Below, in pieces: positions 11,511-26,478 of a DNA stretch of 64,000 bases. The DNA comes from Ecdyonurus torrentis. Lineage: Eukaryota; Arthropoda; Insecta; Ephemeroptera; Heptageniidae. Location of the stretch: assembly GCA_949318235.1 (NCBI GenBank), contig OX439137.1, positions 26,429,553-26,493,552 of the forward strand, in the 5' to 3' direction. A program made the position numbers and the translations under genes. The notes beneath the pieces were generated by a model. The model saw nothing but the letters and a program-made list of their open reading frames with translations, made no database searches and was not told the DNA's origin. The stretch's first letter is position 1, and each line of letters starts with the position of its first letter.

Positions 11511-12484
11511 ATAAATAGCAGGGGCGGCTGGTGCATGTAAGCCCTGCAAGCAGTGCATGCCTATAGAAAATCGAACAAAAAGGTTTTATTCCATATTTCA
11601 ATAAAGAATATTATATTTCATATTTTGTAACTAATTTTTATCAATTTTCTATATTTTTTCTAATTTTTATTCATCAAAAACAGAGCGCGCCTTCATAAAA
11701 TAAAAAATCGCGTATGCAGCGCCCTCCGAATAATCGTGAAAGCACCTCACTACAGGAGCTTACGCCGCTATGGCGCTAGCGTTGAGAAAAAAAGAGGGGA
11801 TACGGGAGGCCGCAATGCTAAAGAATAGGGAGCTCGAAAGCACTTTTTCAGAGGAGCTTACACTTACTAAAAACTTCGTAACTCAATAACTAATCGTTCG
11901 ATTTAAAAAATAAAAACATTTCCTGAATTTGTGTTATTTTGTCTTTAAATGTGTGACTTTAATTTTGTCGTATGCGTAACGGCTTATTAGCAATTAGCGA
12001 TGCCGCAGTCTGCCAAAGAATATGCATAAAAAAGTCATTTAAGTTATGTAAAAAGTGTTTTAAAAATATGAAACTTTGGATATATGTGTAAATCAATAGT
12101 TTACACACTATTTTACTAAATATCAGTTTATAAAAACATTATTATTTAGTTAATTATATGAAACAATTAAATGCAATTTTTTGCTCGTAATTATCTTATT
12201 TCTAGCCTTCTACTTTCATATAATTTTACTTGCACAATTTTATGATGTCTTTTAAGTTAAGCATTTTTTTAAATTTATAGCCAAAAATCTTAGAAATAAT
12301 AATGATACGTAAAAAAAAAAAAAAAGTTGACAAAAATTTATGTTGGTGTTTTATATAGTAAATAAGCTCAATGGAGGATATCAATTTTAAAAATTATTTA
12401 CAAAAATATATGGCTTAAAATACGTAAAACTGTGTCCATTGAATTTTTCATTTAAATACTGGTGCATAGTTTTTCTCAAAAATC

Positions 12485-12525
<41 letters not shown>

Positions 12526-13490
12526 AGAGAAAGAGAGAAAAAAAAAATGAAAGAAAGAAAGAAGCAAAGAAGAAAGAAAAGAAAAAGCGGTTTTCCCTAT
12601 AAACGTTGTTAAATTAGGGGACCCTTAGCTTTTCCCGCGCACTTAACCAATAAGTTCCATTAAAAAGATTAAAATAAAATTAAGCAGGGAATGATAACCT
12701 TGAAAACTTTTTTAAAAAATGTTCTATTGTACCGAAAAAGAGGGGAGAAATATTGTCTGAAATTTGGCTGAATTTAGCTAAATAAAATTATTATTTATCT
12801 GTCAATTTTTATTTCTTATAATAATATCGTTGATATTAAATTAAAATAAATTGCATTTTTTTTCGGGCATGTTGTTTTTGGACTGATTTTAAAATCGGAG
12901 TGTTTAATTTTTTTTAACGGGCAATCATCTAATCGACAGTTAGTTTTCTCTCTCTCTCTCTCTCTCTACATATTCTTTTTTTATTTCTCTTTTTTTTCTT
13001 TTTCTTTTTCTTCTTCTTTTTTTTCTTATCTTTTGAAAAAAAAAACTGAATTGCTCGATTAACCATAGTTGCAGTTGCAGTTACATTCAATCTTATACAA
13101 GAAATTAATAAAAAAAGAGTCACGTAATTATTAATTTTATAAAATAAAGTTATACAAAAAAAAAAAAGCTTGTATATTTCTTGGGAAGTACTAACGTGCG
13201 ATTTTGTGAAAAATCGCAATTTTACACTACCGATCTTTGAAAAATATTTTTTAAAGGCACAGTTTCTTTATCTGGTAAATTTTCGCAATAAAAATCAAGA
13301 TGGTTATTTTCTTTAAATAAAGTACAGATGTGCAGTTTTTTTTTTGATGAAAATCAAAGATTATAAAACACCACGTGGTCTAAAAAAATCGGCGCCTGCG
13401 GCGGGCTGTACCCCCCCCCCCCCAGAATATATAGGCTATCACCGAGTGCTTGCCTAGTCACAAACACCACGAGCCGCCCCTGATAAATAG
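11511..13490. mobile_element. Complete non-autonomous hAT-superfamily transposon
   Basis: The element body is 11519-13482 (1,964 bp). It is flanked by a perfect 8-bp target duplication ATAAATAG at 11511-11518 and 13483-13490. The left end is CAGGGGCGGCTGGTG and the right end, read inward, is CAGGGGCGGCTCGTG. Eight-base duplications with CAGGG-type ends define hAT elements. Inside the TIRs both sides also share GCAAGCA and GCCTATA words. No transposase ORF is visible: the interior is AT-rich with A/G-rich, (CT)n and C14 tracts, plus a GC-richer patch at about 11680-11860. It is therefore a deletion derivative or an element carrying unrelated filler. Confidence 0.9.
12487..12590. repeat. Poly-A and purine tract inside the hAT element
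   Basis: A run of about 36 A (12487-12522) is followed by GA-rich, almost pure purine sequence to about 12590. A (CT)n run at 12944-12967 lies further along and is responsible for a lysine- and arginine-rich reverse ORF. Confidence 0.85.
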
Positions 13491-13889
13491 CAAAAAATGG
13501 TAGTTTTTTTTTTGTCAACACAATCATACTATGCGGAATAATTTTTTGAAATACAAAAGAAAATTGTTTCTGTTTTGAATGAATTTTGTTTTCTCAAAAA
13601 ATTGATTATCCAAGTAATTATTATTTTACATATTTATTGTATTCTTTTGTGCATTATTGTATACTTAAAAACTAAGAAATTGAAGTGTGGGTGAAGGCGA
13701 AATCACGCCGAAATCTTAAGATATCGCTGTATATCGCGATCACATAGTCACAGTTGAATCATTAATTTTCTCTAATTAAACTAGTGCGATGATACCATAC
13801 CGCCAATCTTATTTTTTGGTGAAAATAATCAGAATTGCAACACCAGTATCTACGAGTGTCTCCATTATTTCTCGATCTGAACATTACGT
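13491..13889. other. Short AT-rich spacer between the hAT element and satellite A
   Basis: About 400 bp with no gene recognised. The small ORF at 13789-13977 runs into the first satellite monomer and is not credible. Confidence 0.5.
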
Positions 13890-14754
13890 AAATTTTTTAA
13901 AATTCCAATTTTTTCAGTTTAAAATTTGTTTTGAACAAATCAAATTATTAGAAATAAAATTCGATAAATCGATCTAAATTATCACAATCTGTAGTGGCAT
14001 ATATAACCTTTCAATTTATTATTTTATATATCAATATATGATATGGTTAAATTTATAAATTATCTATCATTTTAGTTTGAATATTAAAATAGTTTTTTAT
14101 TATTATTATTTTTTTTTTAATTTTGCAACACAAGATATTTAATGTAAAAGTAACGTTTAGTCAGTTGAAAAAGAACCTTCGTTTTCAACTCTGTAAAATA
14201 TATTTTAAAGATACAACCAAAAATAAAAAATTCCAGTTTTTTCAGTTTTGAATCTGTTTTGAACAAATCAAATTATTGGAAAAATAATTGAATAAATTAA
14301 TTTAAATATGCACATTCTGTAGTGGCATATATAAGCTTTCATTTTACTATATGTTATATATCAAAATATGATATGGTTAAATTTATAAATTTTCTATCAT
14401 TTTAGTTTGAATATTAAAATAGTATTATTATTATTTTTTTTTTTTAATTTTGCAACACAAGATATTTAATGTTCAAAAAAGTAACGTTTAGTCAGGAGAA
14501 AAAGAACCTTCGATTTCAACTCTGATATATATTTTTTTTAGATACAATCACAAATTAAAAAATTCCAGTTTTTTCAGTTTTGAATGTGTTTTGAACAAAT
14601 CAAATTATTGGAAAAAAAAATTTGAATAAATTGATTTAAATATGCACATTCTGTAGTGCAATATATAAGCTTTCATTTTACTATGTTATATATCAATATA
14701 TGATATAGTTAAATTTATAAATTTTTTATCATTTTAGTATGAATATTGAAATAG

Positions 14755-14786
<32 letters not shown>

Positions 14787-15732
14787 TGCAACAGAAGATA
14801 TTTAATATTTATAAAAGCAACGTTTAGTCAAGAGAACAAGAACCTTCGTTTTCAACTCTGTAAAATATATTTTAAAGATGCAACCAAAAATTAAAAAAGT
14901 CCAGTTTTTTCAGTTTTGAATCTGTTTTGAACCAATCAAATTATTAGAAAAAAACCCTCAATAAATTGATCTAAATTATCCCAATGTGTAGTGGCATATA
15001 TAAGCTTTTAATTAAGTATTTTATATACCAATATATGATATGGTTAAATTTATAAATTTTCTATCATTTTAGTTTGAATATTAAAATAGTTTTTTTTTTT
15101 TCATTTTGCAACACAAGATATTTAATGTTTATAAAAGTAACGTCTAGTCAGGAGAACAAGAACCTTCGTTTTCAATTCTGTAATATATATTTTATAGATA
15201 CAAACACAAATTAAAAAATTCCAGTTTTTTTCAGTTTTGAAACTGTTTTGAACCAATCAAATTATTAGGAAAAAAAATCGATAAATTGGTTTATATATGC
15301 ACATTCTGTAGTGGCATATATAAGCTTTCAATTTATTTTTTTATATATCTATATATGATTTTGGTAAATTTATAAATTTTCTATCATTTTAGTTTGAATA
15401 TTAAAATAGTTTTATTATTTTTTTTTTCAATTTTGCAACACAAGATATTTAATGTTTATAAAAGAAACATTTAGTCAGGAGAACAAAAACCTTCGTCTTC
15501 AATTCTGTAAAATACATTTTAAATATACAACCAAAAATTAAAAAATTCCAGTTTTTTCAGATTCGAATCTGTTTTGAACAAATCAAATTATTAGGAAAAA
15601 ATTCGAAAAATTGGTTTATATATGCACATTCTGTAGTGGCATTTAAAAGCTTTCATTTTACTATGTTATATATCAATATATGATATGGTTAAATTTATCA
15701 ATTTTCTATCATTTAATTTGAATATTGAAATA

Positions 15733-15766
<34 letters not shown>

Positions 15767-17692
15767 TGCAACACAAGATATTTTATGTTTACAAAAGTAA
15801 AGTTTAGTCAGGAGAAAAAGAACCTTTGTTTTCAACTCTGTAAAATATATTTTAAAGATACAACCACAAAATAAAAAATTCCAATTTATGCAGTTATGAA
15901 TCTGTTTTGAACAAATCAAATTATTAGAAATAAAATTCGATAAATTGATCTAAATTATCACAATCTGTAGTTGCATATATAACCTTTCATTTTACTATGT
16001 ATATATATCAATATATGATATGGTTAAATTTTTAAATTATCTATCATTTTAGTTTGAATATTAAAATATTTTTTTATTATTATTATTTTTTTTAATTTTG
16101 CAACACAAGATATTTAATGTATATAAAAGTAACGTTTAGTCACGAGAAAAAGAACCTTCGTTTTCAACTCTGTAATATATATTTTATAGATACAAACACA
16201 AATTAAAAAATTCCAGTTTTTTCAGTTTTGAATCCTTTTTGAACAAATCAAATTATTAGAAATAAAATTCGATAAATTGATCTAAATTATCACAATCTGT
16301 ATTTCCATATATTAGCTTTCAATTTATTATTTTATATATTAATATATGATATGGTTAAATTTATAAATTTTCTATCATTTTAGTTTGAATATTAAAATAG
16401 TTTTTTTTTTTTTTTCAATTTTGCAACACAAGATATTTAATGTTTATAAAAAAAAACGTTTAGTCAGGAGAAAAAAAACCTTCGTCTTAAACTATGTAAA
16501 ATATATTTTAAATATACAACCAAAAAATAATAAATTCCAGTTTTTTCAGATTTGAATCTGTTATTTAAACAAAAACTGAACAAATTGATTTAAATATGCA
16601 CAATCTTTAGTGGCATATATAAGATTTCATTTTACTATGTTATATATCAATATTTGATATAGTTAAATTTATAAATTTTCTATCATTTAGTATGAATATT
16701 GAAATAGTTTTTTTTTTAATTTTGTACACACGATATTTAATGTTTACAAATAAAGTAACGTTTAGTCAGGAAAAAAAGGAACCTTCGTTTTCAAATATGT
16801 AATATATATTTTATAGATACAACCACAAATTAAAAAATTCCAGTTTTTTCAGTTTTGAATCTATTTTGAACAAATCAAATCATTAGAAAAAAAATTCGAT
16901 AAATTGATTTAAATATGCACAATCTTTAGTTGCATATATAAGCTTTCATTTTACTATGTTATATATCAATATATGATATTGTTACATTTATAAATTTTCT
17001 ATCATTTTAGTTTGAATATTAAAATAGTATTTTTTTCTTTTTTTCTTTTTTTTAATTTTGCAACACAAGATATTTAATGATTATAAAAGCAACGTTTAGT
17101 CAAGATAACAAAAATCTTCGTTTTCAACTCTGTAAAATATATTTTTAAGATACAACAAAAAATTAAAAAATTCCAGTTTTTTCAGTTTTGAATCTGTTTT
17201 GAACCAATCAAATTATTAGAAAAAAAACCTCAATAAATTGATCTAAATTATTCCAATGTGTAGTGGCATAAATATATAAGCTTTTAATTAAGTATTTTAT
17301 ATATCTATATATGATTTTGGTAAATTTATAAATTTTCTATCATTTTAGTTTGAATATTAAAATAGTTTTATTATTTTTTTTTTCAATTTTGCAACACAAG
17401 ATATTTAATGTTTATAAAAGAAACATTTAGTCAGGAGAACAAAAACCTTCGTCTTCAATTCTGTAAAATACATTTTAAATATACAACCAAAAATTAAAAA
17501 ATTCCAGTTTTTTCAGATTCGAATCTGTTTTGAACAAATCAAATTATTAGATAAAAAATTGAATAAATTGACCTAAATATGCACATTTTGTAGTGCCATA
17601 TATAAGCTTTCATTTTACTATGTTATATATCAGTATATGATATAGTTAAATTTATAAATTTTCAATCATTTTAGTATGAATATTGATTGAAA

Positions 17693-17727
<35 letters not shown>

Positions 17728-20700
17728 GTAACACAAGATAGATAATGTTTACAAAAGTAACAAATAGCCAGGAAAAAAAGAAATATTCGTTTTCAACTCT
17801 GTAAAATATATTTTAAAGATACAACAACAAAATAAAAAATTCCAATTTATGCAGTTATAAATTTGTTTTAAACATCTTAAATTATTAGAAAAAAAAATTC
17901 AATAAATTAATTTAAATATGCACAATCTTTAATGGCATATATAAGCTATCATTTTACTATGTTATATATCAATATATAATATAGTTAAATTTATAAATTT
18001 TCTATGATTTTAGTATGAATATTGAAATAGATTTTTTTTTTTAATTTTGCAACACAAAATATTTAATGTTTCCAAAATTAACGTTGAGTCAGGAGAAGAA
18101 GAACCTTCGTTTTCAACTCTGTAAAATATATTTTATAGATACAAGCACAAATTAAAAAATTCCAGTTTTTTTCAGTTTTGAAACTGTTTTGAACAAATCA
18201 AATTATTAGAAAAAAAATTCGATAAATTAGTTTAAATATGCACATTCTGTAGTGGCATATATAAGCTTTCAATTTATTTTTTTATATAACTATATATGAT
18301 ATTGTTAAATTTATAAATTTTCTATCATTTTAGTTTGAATATTAAAATAGTTTTTTATTTTTTTTTTTTCAATTTTGCAACACAAGATATTTAATGTTTA
18401 TAAAAGAAACGTTTAGTCAGGAGAACAAACACCATCGTCTTCAACTCTGTAAAATATATTTTAAATATACAACCAAAAATTAAAAAATTCCAGTTTTTTC
18501 AGATTCGAATCTGTTTTGAACAAATCAAATTATTAGATAAAAAATTGAATAAATTGACCTAAATATGCACATTCTGTAGTGCCATATATGAGCTTTCATT
18601 TTACTATGTTATATATCAGTATATGATATAGTTAAATTTATAAAATTTTCTATTTTTTTAGTATGAATATTGAAATAGTTTTTTTATTTTTTAATTTTGT
18701 AACACAAGAAAAAAAGAAAAATTTGTTTTCAACTCTGTAAAATATATTTTAAAGATACAACAACAAAATAAAAAATTCCAATTTATGCAGTTATGAATTT
18801 GTTTTAAACATCTTAAATCATTAGAAAAAAATTCGATAAATTGATTTAAATATGCACAATCTTTAATGGCATATATAAGCTTTCATTTTACTATGTTATA
18901 TATCAATATATGATAAAGTTAAATTTATAAATTTTCTATGATTTTAGTATGAATATTGAAATAGATTTTTTTTTTTTTTTTTTTTTAAATTTTGCAACAC
19001 AAGATATTTAATGTTTACAAAAGTAACGTTCAGTCAGGAGAACAAGAACCTTCGTTTTCAACTCTGTAAAATATATTTTAAAGATACAACCAAAAATAAA
19101 AAATTCCAGTTTTTTCAGTTTTGAATCTGTTTTGAACCAATCAAATTATTAGGAAAAAATTCGATAAATTGGTTTATATATGCACATTCTGTAGTGGCAT
19201 TTAAAAGCTTTCATTTTACTATGTTATATATCAATATATGATATGGTTAAATTTATCAATTTTCTATCATTTTAGTTTGATTATTGAAATAGTTTTTTTT
19301 TTTTTTTTTTTTTTTTTAATTTTGCAACACAAGATATTTTATGTTTACAAAAGTAAAGTTTAGTCAGGAGAAAAAGAACATTTGTTTTCAACTCTGTAAA
19401 ATATATTTTAAAGATACAACCACAAAATAAAAAATTCCAATTTATGCAGTTATGAATCTGTTTTGAACAAATCAAATTATTAGAAATAAAATTCGATAAA
19501 TTGATCTAAATTATCACAATCTGTAGTTGCATATATAACCTTTCATTTTACTATGTATATATATCAATATATGATATGGTTAAATTTTTAAATTATCTAT
19601 CATTTTAGTTTGAATATTAAAATATTTTTTTATTATTATTATTTTTTTTAATTTTGCAACACAAGATATTTAATGTATATAAAAGTAACGTTTAGTCACG
19701 AGAAAAAGAACCTTCGTTTTCAACTCTGTAATATATATTTTATAGATACAAACACAAATTAAAAAATTCCAGTTTTTTCAGTTTTGAATCCTTTTTGAAC
19801 AAATCAAATTATTAGAAATAAAATTCGATAAATTGATCTAAATTATCACAATCTGTATTTCCATATATTAGCTTTCAATTTATTATTTTATATATTAATA
19901 TATGATATGGTTAAATTTATAAATTTTCTATCATTTTAGTTTGAATATTAAAATAGTTTTTTTTTTTTTTTCAATTTTGCAACACAAGATATTTAATGTT
20001 TATAAAAAAAAACGTTTAGTCAGGAGAAAAAAAACCTTCGTCTTAAACTATGTAAAATATATTTTAAATATACAACCAAAAAATAATAAATTCCAGTTTT
20101 TTCAGATTTGAATCTGTTATTTAAACAAAAACTGAACAAATTGATTTAAATATGCACAATCTTTAGTGGCATATATAAGATTTCATTTTACTATGTTATA
20201 TATCAATATTTGATATAGTTAAATTTATAAATTTTCTATCATTTAGTATGAATATTGAAATAGTTTTTTTTTTAATTTTGTACACACGATATTTAATGTT
20301 TACAAATAAAGTAACGTTTAGTCAGGAAAAAAAGGAACCTTCGTTTTCAAATATGTAATATATATTTTATAGATACAACCACAAATTAAAAAATTCCAGT
20401 TTTTTCAGTTTTGAATCTATTTTGAACAAATCAAATCATTAGAAAAAAAATTCGATAAATTGATTTAAATATGCACAATCTTTAGTTGCATATATAAGCT
20501 TTCATTTTACTATGTTATATATCAATATATGATATTGTTACATTTATAAATTTTCTATCATTTTAGTTTGAATATTAAAATAGTATTTTTTTCTTTTTTT
20601 CTTTTTTTTAATTTTGCAACACAAGATATTTAATGATTATAAAAGCAACGTTTAGTCAAGATAACAAAAATCTTCGTTTTCAACTCTGTAAAATATATTT

Positions 20701-23700
20701 TTAAGATACAACAAAAAATTAAAAAATTCCAGTTTTTTCAGTTTTGAATCTGTTTTGAACCAATCAAATTATTAGAAAAAAAACCTCAATAAATTGATCT
20801 AAATTATTCCAATGTGTAGTGGCATATATATATAAGCTTTTAATTAAGTATTTTATATATCTATATATGATTTTGGTAAATTTATAAATTTTCTATCATT
20901 TTAGTTTGAATATTAAAATAGTTTTATTATTTTTTTTTTCAATTTTGCAACACAAGATATTTAATGTTTATAAAAGAAACATTTAGTCAGGAGAACAAAA
21001 ACCTTCGTCTTCAATTCTGTAAAATACATTTTAAATATACAACCAAAAATTAAAAAATTCCAGTTTTTTCAGATTCGAATCTGTTTTGAACAAATCAAAT
21101 TATTAGATAAAAAATTGAATAAATTGACCTAAATATGCACATTTTGTAGTGCCATATATAAGCTTTCATTTTACTATGTTATATATCAGTATATGATATA
21201 GTTAAATTTATAAATTTTCAATCATTTTAGTATGAATATTGATTGAAATAGTTTTTTTTTTTTTTTTTTTTTAAATTTTGTAACACAAGATAGATAATGT
21301 TTACAAAAGTAACAAATAGCCAGGAAAAAAAGAAATATTCGTTTTCAACTCTGTAAAATATATTTTAAAGATACAACAACAAAATAAAAAATTCCAATTT
21401 ATGCAGTTATGAATTTGTTTTAAACATCTTAAATTATTAGAAAAAAAAATTCAATAAATTAATTTAAATATGCACAATCTTTTATGGCATATATAAGCTA
21501 TCATTTTACTATGTTATATATCAATATATAATATAGTTAAATTTATAAATTTTCTATGATTTTAGTATGAATATTGAAATAGATTTTTTTTTTTTAATTT
21601 TGCAACACAAAATATTTAATGTTTCCAAAATTAACGTTGAGTCAGGAGAAGAAGAACCTTCGTTTTCAACTCTGTAAAATATATTTTAAAGATACAACCA
21701 AAAATAACAAATTCCAGTTTTTTCAGTTTTGAATCTGTTTTGAACCAATCAAATTATTAGGAAAAAAATTCGATAAATATGTTTATATATGCACATTCTG
21801 TAGTGGCATTTAAAAGCATTCATTTTACTATGTTATATATCAATATATGATATGGTTAAATTTATCAATTTTCTATCATTTTAGTTTGAATATTGAAATA
21901 GTTTTTTTTTTTTTTTTTTTTTTAATTTGGCAACACAAGATATTTTATGTTTACAAAAGTAAAGTTTAGTCAGGAGAAAAAGAATCTTTGTTTTCAACTC
22001 TAGGAAATATATTTTAAAGATACAACCACAAAATAAAAATTTCAATTTATGCAGTTATGAATTTGTTTTGCAAATCTGAAATCATTGGAAAAAAATTCGT
22101 TAAATTGATCTAAATTGTCACAATCTGTAGTGGCATATATAAGATTTCGATTTATTATTTTATATTTTTATATATGATATTGTTACATTTATAAATTTTC
22201 TATCATTTTAGTTTGAATATTAAAATAGTATTTTTTTCTTTTTTTTTTTTTTAATTTTGCAACACAAGATATTTAATGATTATAAAAGCAACGTTTAGTC
22301 AAGATAACAAAAATCTTCGTTTTCAACTCTGTAAAATATATTTTTAAGATACAACAAAAAATTAAAAAATTCCAGTTTTTTCAGTTTTGAATCTGTTTTG
22401 AACCAATCAAATTATTAGAAAAAAAACCTCAATAAATTGATCTAAATTATTCCAATGTGTAGTGGCATAAATATATAAGCTTTTAATTAAGTATTTTATA
22501 TACCAATATATGATATGGTAAAATTTATAAATTTTCTATCATTTTAGTTTGAATATTAAAATAGTTTTTTTTTTTCATTTTGCAACACAAGATATTTAAT
22601 GTTTATAAAAGTAACGTCTAGTCAGGAGAACAAGAACCTTCGTTTTAGATTCTGTAATATATATTTTATAGATACAAACACAAATTAAAAAATTCCAGTT
22701 TTTTTCAGTTTTGAAACTGTTTTGAACAAATCAAATTATTAGAAAAAAAATTCGATAAATTAGTTTAAATATGCACATTCTGTAGTGGCATATATAAGCT
22801 TTCAATTTATTTTTTTATATAACTATATATGATATTGTTAAATTTATAAATTTTCTATCATTTTAGTTTGAATATTAAAATAGTTTTTTATTTTTTTTTT
22901 TTTCAATTTTGCAACACAAGATATTTAATGTTTATAAAAGAAACGTTTAGTCAGGAGAACAAACACATTGGTCTTCAACTCTGTAAAATATATTTTAAAT
23001 ATACAACCAAAAATTAAAAAATTCCAGTTTTTTCAGATTCGAATCTGTTTTGAACAAATCAAATTATTAGATAAAAAATTGAATAAATTGACCTAAATAT
23101 GCACATTCTGTAGTGCCATATATGAGCGTTCATTTTACTATGTTATATATCAGTATATGATATAGTTAAATTTATAAATTTTCTATTTTTTTAGTATGAA
23201 TATTGAAATAGTTTTTTTATTTTTTAATTTTGTAACACAAGAAAAAAAGAAAACTTTGTTTTCAACTCTGTAAAATATATTTTAAAGATACAACAACAAA
23301 ATAAAAAATTCCAATTTATGCAGTTATGAATTTGTTTTAAACATCTTAAATCATTAGAAAAAAATTCGATAAATTGATTTAAATATGCACAATCTTTAAT
23401 GGCATATATAAGCTTTCATTTTACTATGTTATATATCAATATAAATATGATAAAGTTAAATTTATAAATTTTCTATGATTTTAGTATGAATATTGAAATA
23501 GATTTTTTTTTTTTTTTTTTTAAAATTTTGCAACACAAGATATTTAATGTTTACAAAAGTAACGTTCAGTCAGGAGAACAAGAACCTTCGTTTTCAACTC
23601 TGTAAAATATATTTTAAAGATACAACCAAAAATAAAAAATTCCAGTTTTTTCAGTTTTGAATCTGTTTTGAACCAATCAAATTATTAGGAAAAAATTCGA

Positions 23701-23828
23701 TAAATTGGTTTATATATGCACATTCTGTAGTGGCATTTAAAAGCTTTCATTTTACTATGTTATATATCAATATATGATATGGTTAAATTTATCAATTTTC
23801 TATCATTTTAGTTTGATTATTGAAATAG

Positions 23829-23859
<31 letters not shown>

Positions 23860-25781
23860 TGCAACACAAGATATTTTATGTTTACAAAAGTAAAGTTTAG
23901 TCAGGAGAAAAAGAACATTTGTTTTCAACTCTGTAAAATATATTTTAAAGATACAACCACAAAATAAAAAATTCCAATTTATGCAGTTATGAATCTGTTT
24001 TGAACAAATCAAATTATTAGAAATAAAATTCGATAAATTGATCTAAATTATCACAATCTGTAGTTGCATATATAACCTTTCATTTTACTATGTATATATA
24101 TCAATATATGATATGGTTAAATTTTTAAATTATCTATCATTTTAGTTTGAATATTAAAATATTTTTTTATTATTATTATTTTTTTTAATTTTGCAACACA
24201 AGATATTTAATGTATATAAAAGTAACGTTTAGTCACGAGAAAAAGAACCTTCGTTTTCAACTCTGTAATATATATTTTATAGATACAAACACAAATTAAA
24301 AAATTCCAGTTTTTTCAGTTTTGAATCCTTTTTGAACAAATCAAATTATTAGAAATAAAATTCGATAAATTGATCTAAATTATCACAATCTGTATTTCCA
24401 TATATTAGCTTTCAATTTATTATTTTATATATTAATATATGATATGGTTAAATTTATAAATTTTCTATCATTTTAGTTTGAATATTAAAATAGTTTTTTT
24501 TTTTTTTTCAATTTTGCAACACAAGATATTTAATGTTTATAAAAAAAAACGTTTAGTCAGGAGAAAAAAAACCTTCGTCTTAAACTATGTAAAATATATT
24601 TTAAATATACAACCAAAAAATAATAAATTCCAGTTTTTTCAGATTTGAATCTGTTATTTAAACAAAAACTGAACAAATTGATTTAAATATGCACAATCTT
24701 TAGTGGCATATATAAGATTTCATTTTACTATGTTATATATCAATATATGATATAGTTAAATTTATAAATTTTCTATCATTTAGTATGAATATTGAAATAG
24801 TTTTTTTTTTAATTTTGTACACACGATATTTAATGTTTACAAATAAAGTAACGTTTAGTCAGGAAAAAAAGGAACCTTCGTTTTCAAATATGTAATATAT
24901 ATTTTATAGATACAACCACAAATTAAAAAATTCCAGTTTTTTCAGTTTTGAATCTATTTTGAACAAATCAAATCATTAGAAAAAAAATTCGATAAATTGA
25001 TTTAAATATGCACAATCTTAAGTTGCATATATAAGCTTTCATTTTACTATGTTATATATCAATATATGATATTGTTACATTTATAAATTTTCTATCATTT
25101 TAGTTTGAATATTAAAATAGTATTTTTTTCTTTTTTTTTTTTTAATTTTGCAACACAAGATATTTAATGCTTATAAAAGCAACGTTTAGTCAAGATAACA
25201 AAAATCTTCGTTTTCAACTCTGTAAAATATATTTTTAAGATACAACAAAAAATTAAAAAATTCCAGTTTTTTCAGTTTTGAATCTGTTTTGAACCAATCA
25301 AATTATTAGAAAAAAAACCTCAATAAATTGATCTAAATTATTCCAATGTGTAGTGGCATAAATATATAAGCTTTTAATTAAGTATTTTATATACCAATAT
25401 ATGATTTTGGTAAATTTATAAATTTTCTATCATTTTAGTTTGAATATTAAAATAGTTTTATTATTTTTTTTTTCAATTTTGCAACACAAGATATTTAATG
25501 TTTATAAAAGAAACATTTAGTCAGGAGAACAAAAACCTTCGTCTTCAATTCTGTAAAATACATTTTAAATATACAACCAAAAATTAAAAAATTCCAGTTT
25601 TTTCAGATTCGAATCTGTTTTGAACAAATCAAATTATTAGATAAAAAATTGAATAAATTGACCTAAATATGCACATTTTGTAGTGCCATATATAAGCTTT
25701 CATTTTACTATGTTATATATCAGTATATGATATAGTTAAATTTATAAATTTTCAATCATTTTAGTATGAATATTGAAATAG

Positions 25782-25812
<31 letters not shown>

Positions 25813-26113
25813 GTAACACAAGATAGATAATGTTTACAAAAGTAACAAATAGCCAGGAAAAAAAGAAATATTCGTTTTCAACTCTGTAAAATATATTTTA
25901 AAGATACAACCAAAAATAACAAATTCCAGTTTTTTCAGTTTTGAATCTGTTTTGAACCAATCAAATTATTAGGAAAAAAATGCGATAAATATGTTTATAT
26001 ATGCACATTCTGTAGTGGCATTTAAAAGCTTTTATTTTACTATGTTATATATCAATATATGATATGGTTAAATTTATCAATTTTCTATCATTTTAGTTTG
26101 AATATTGAAATAG

Positions 26114-26147
<34 letters not shown>

Positions 26148-26439
26148 CAACACAAGATATTTTATGTTTACAAAAGTAAAGTTTAGTCAGGAGAAAAAGA
26201 ATCTTTGTTTTCAACTCTAGGAAATATATTTTAAAGATACAACCACAAAATAAAAATTTCAATTTATGCAGTTATGAATTTGTTTTGCAAATCTGAAATC
26301 ATTGGAAAAAAATTCGTTAAATTGATCTAAATTGTCACAATCTGTAGTGGCATATATAAGATTTCGATTTATTATTTTATATTTTTATATATGATATTGT
26401 TAAATTTATAAATTTTCTATCATTTTACTATAAATATTA

Positions 26440-26478
26440 TTATAGTTTGTTTGTTTGTTTGTTTGTTTTTTTTTTTTT
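26440..26478. repeat. (GTTT)n expansion replacing the T tract of one monomer
   Basis: In this monomer the usual poly-T is replaced by several GTTT units followed by T runs. A shorter version of the same variant occurs at about 37551-37576 within a duplicated block, so the variant arose before that duplication. Confidence 0.8.
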
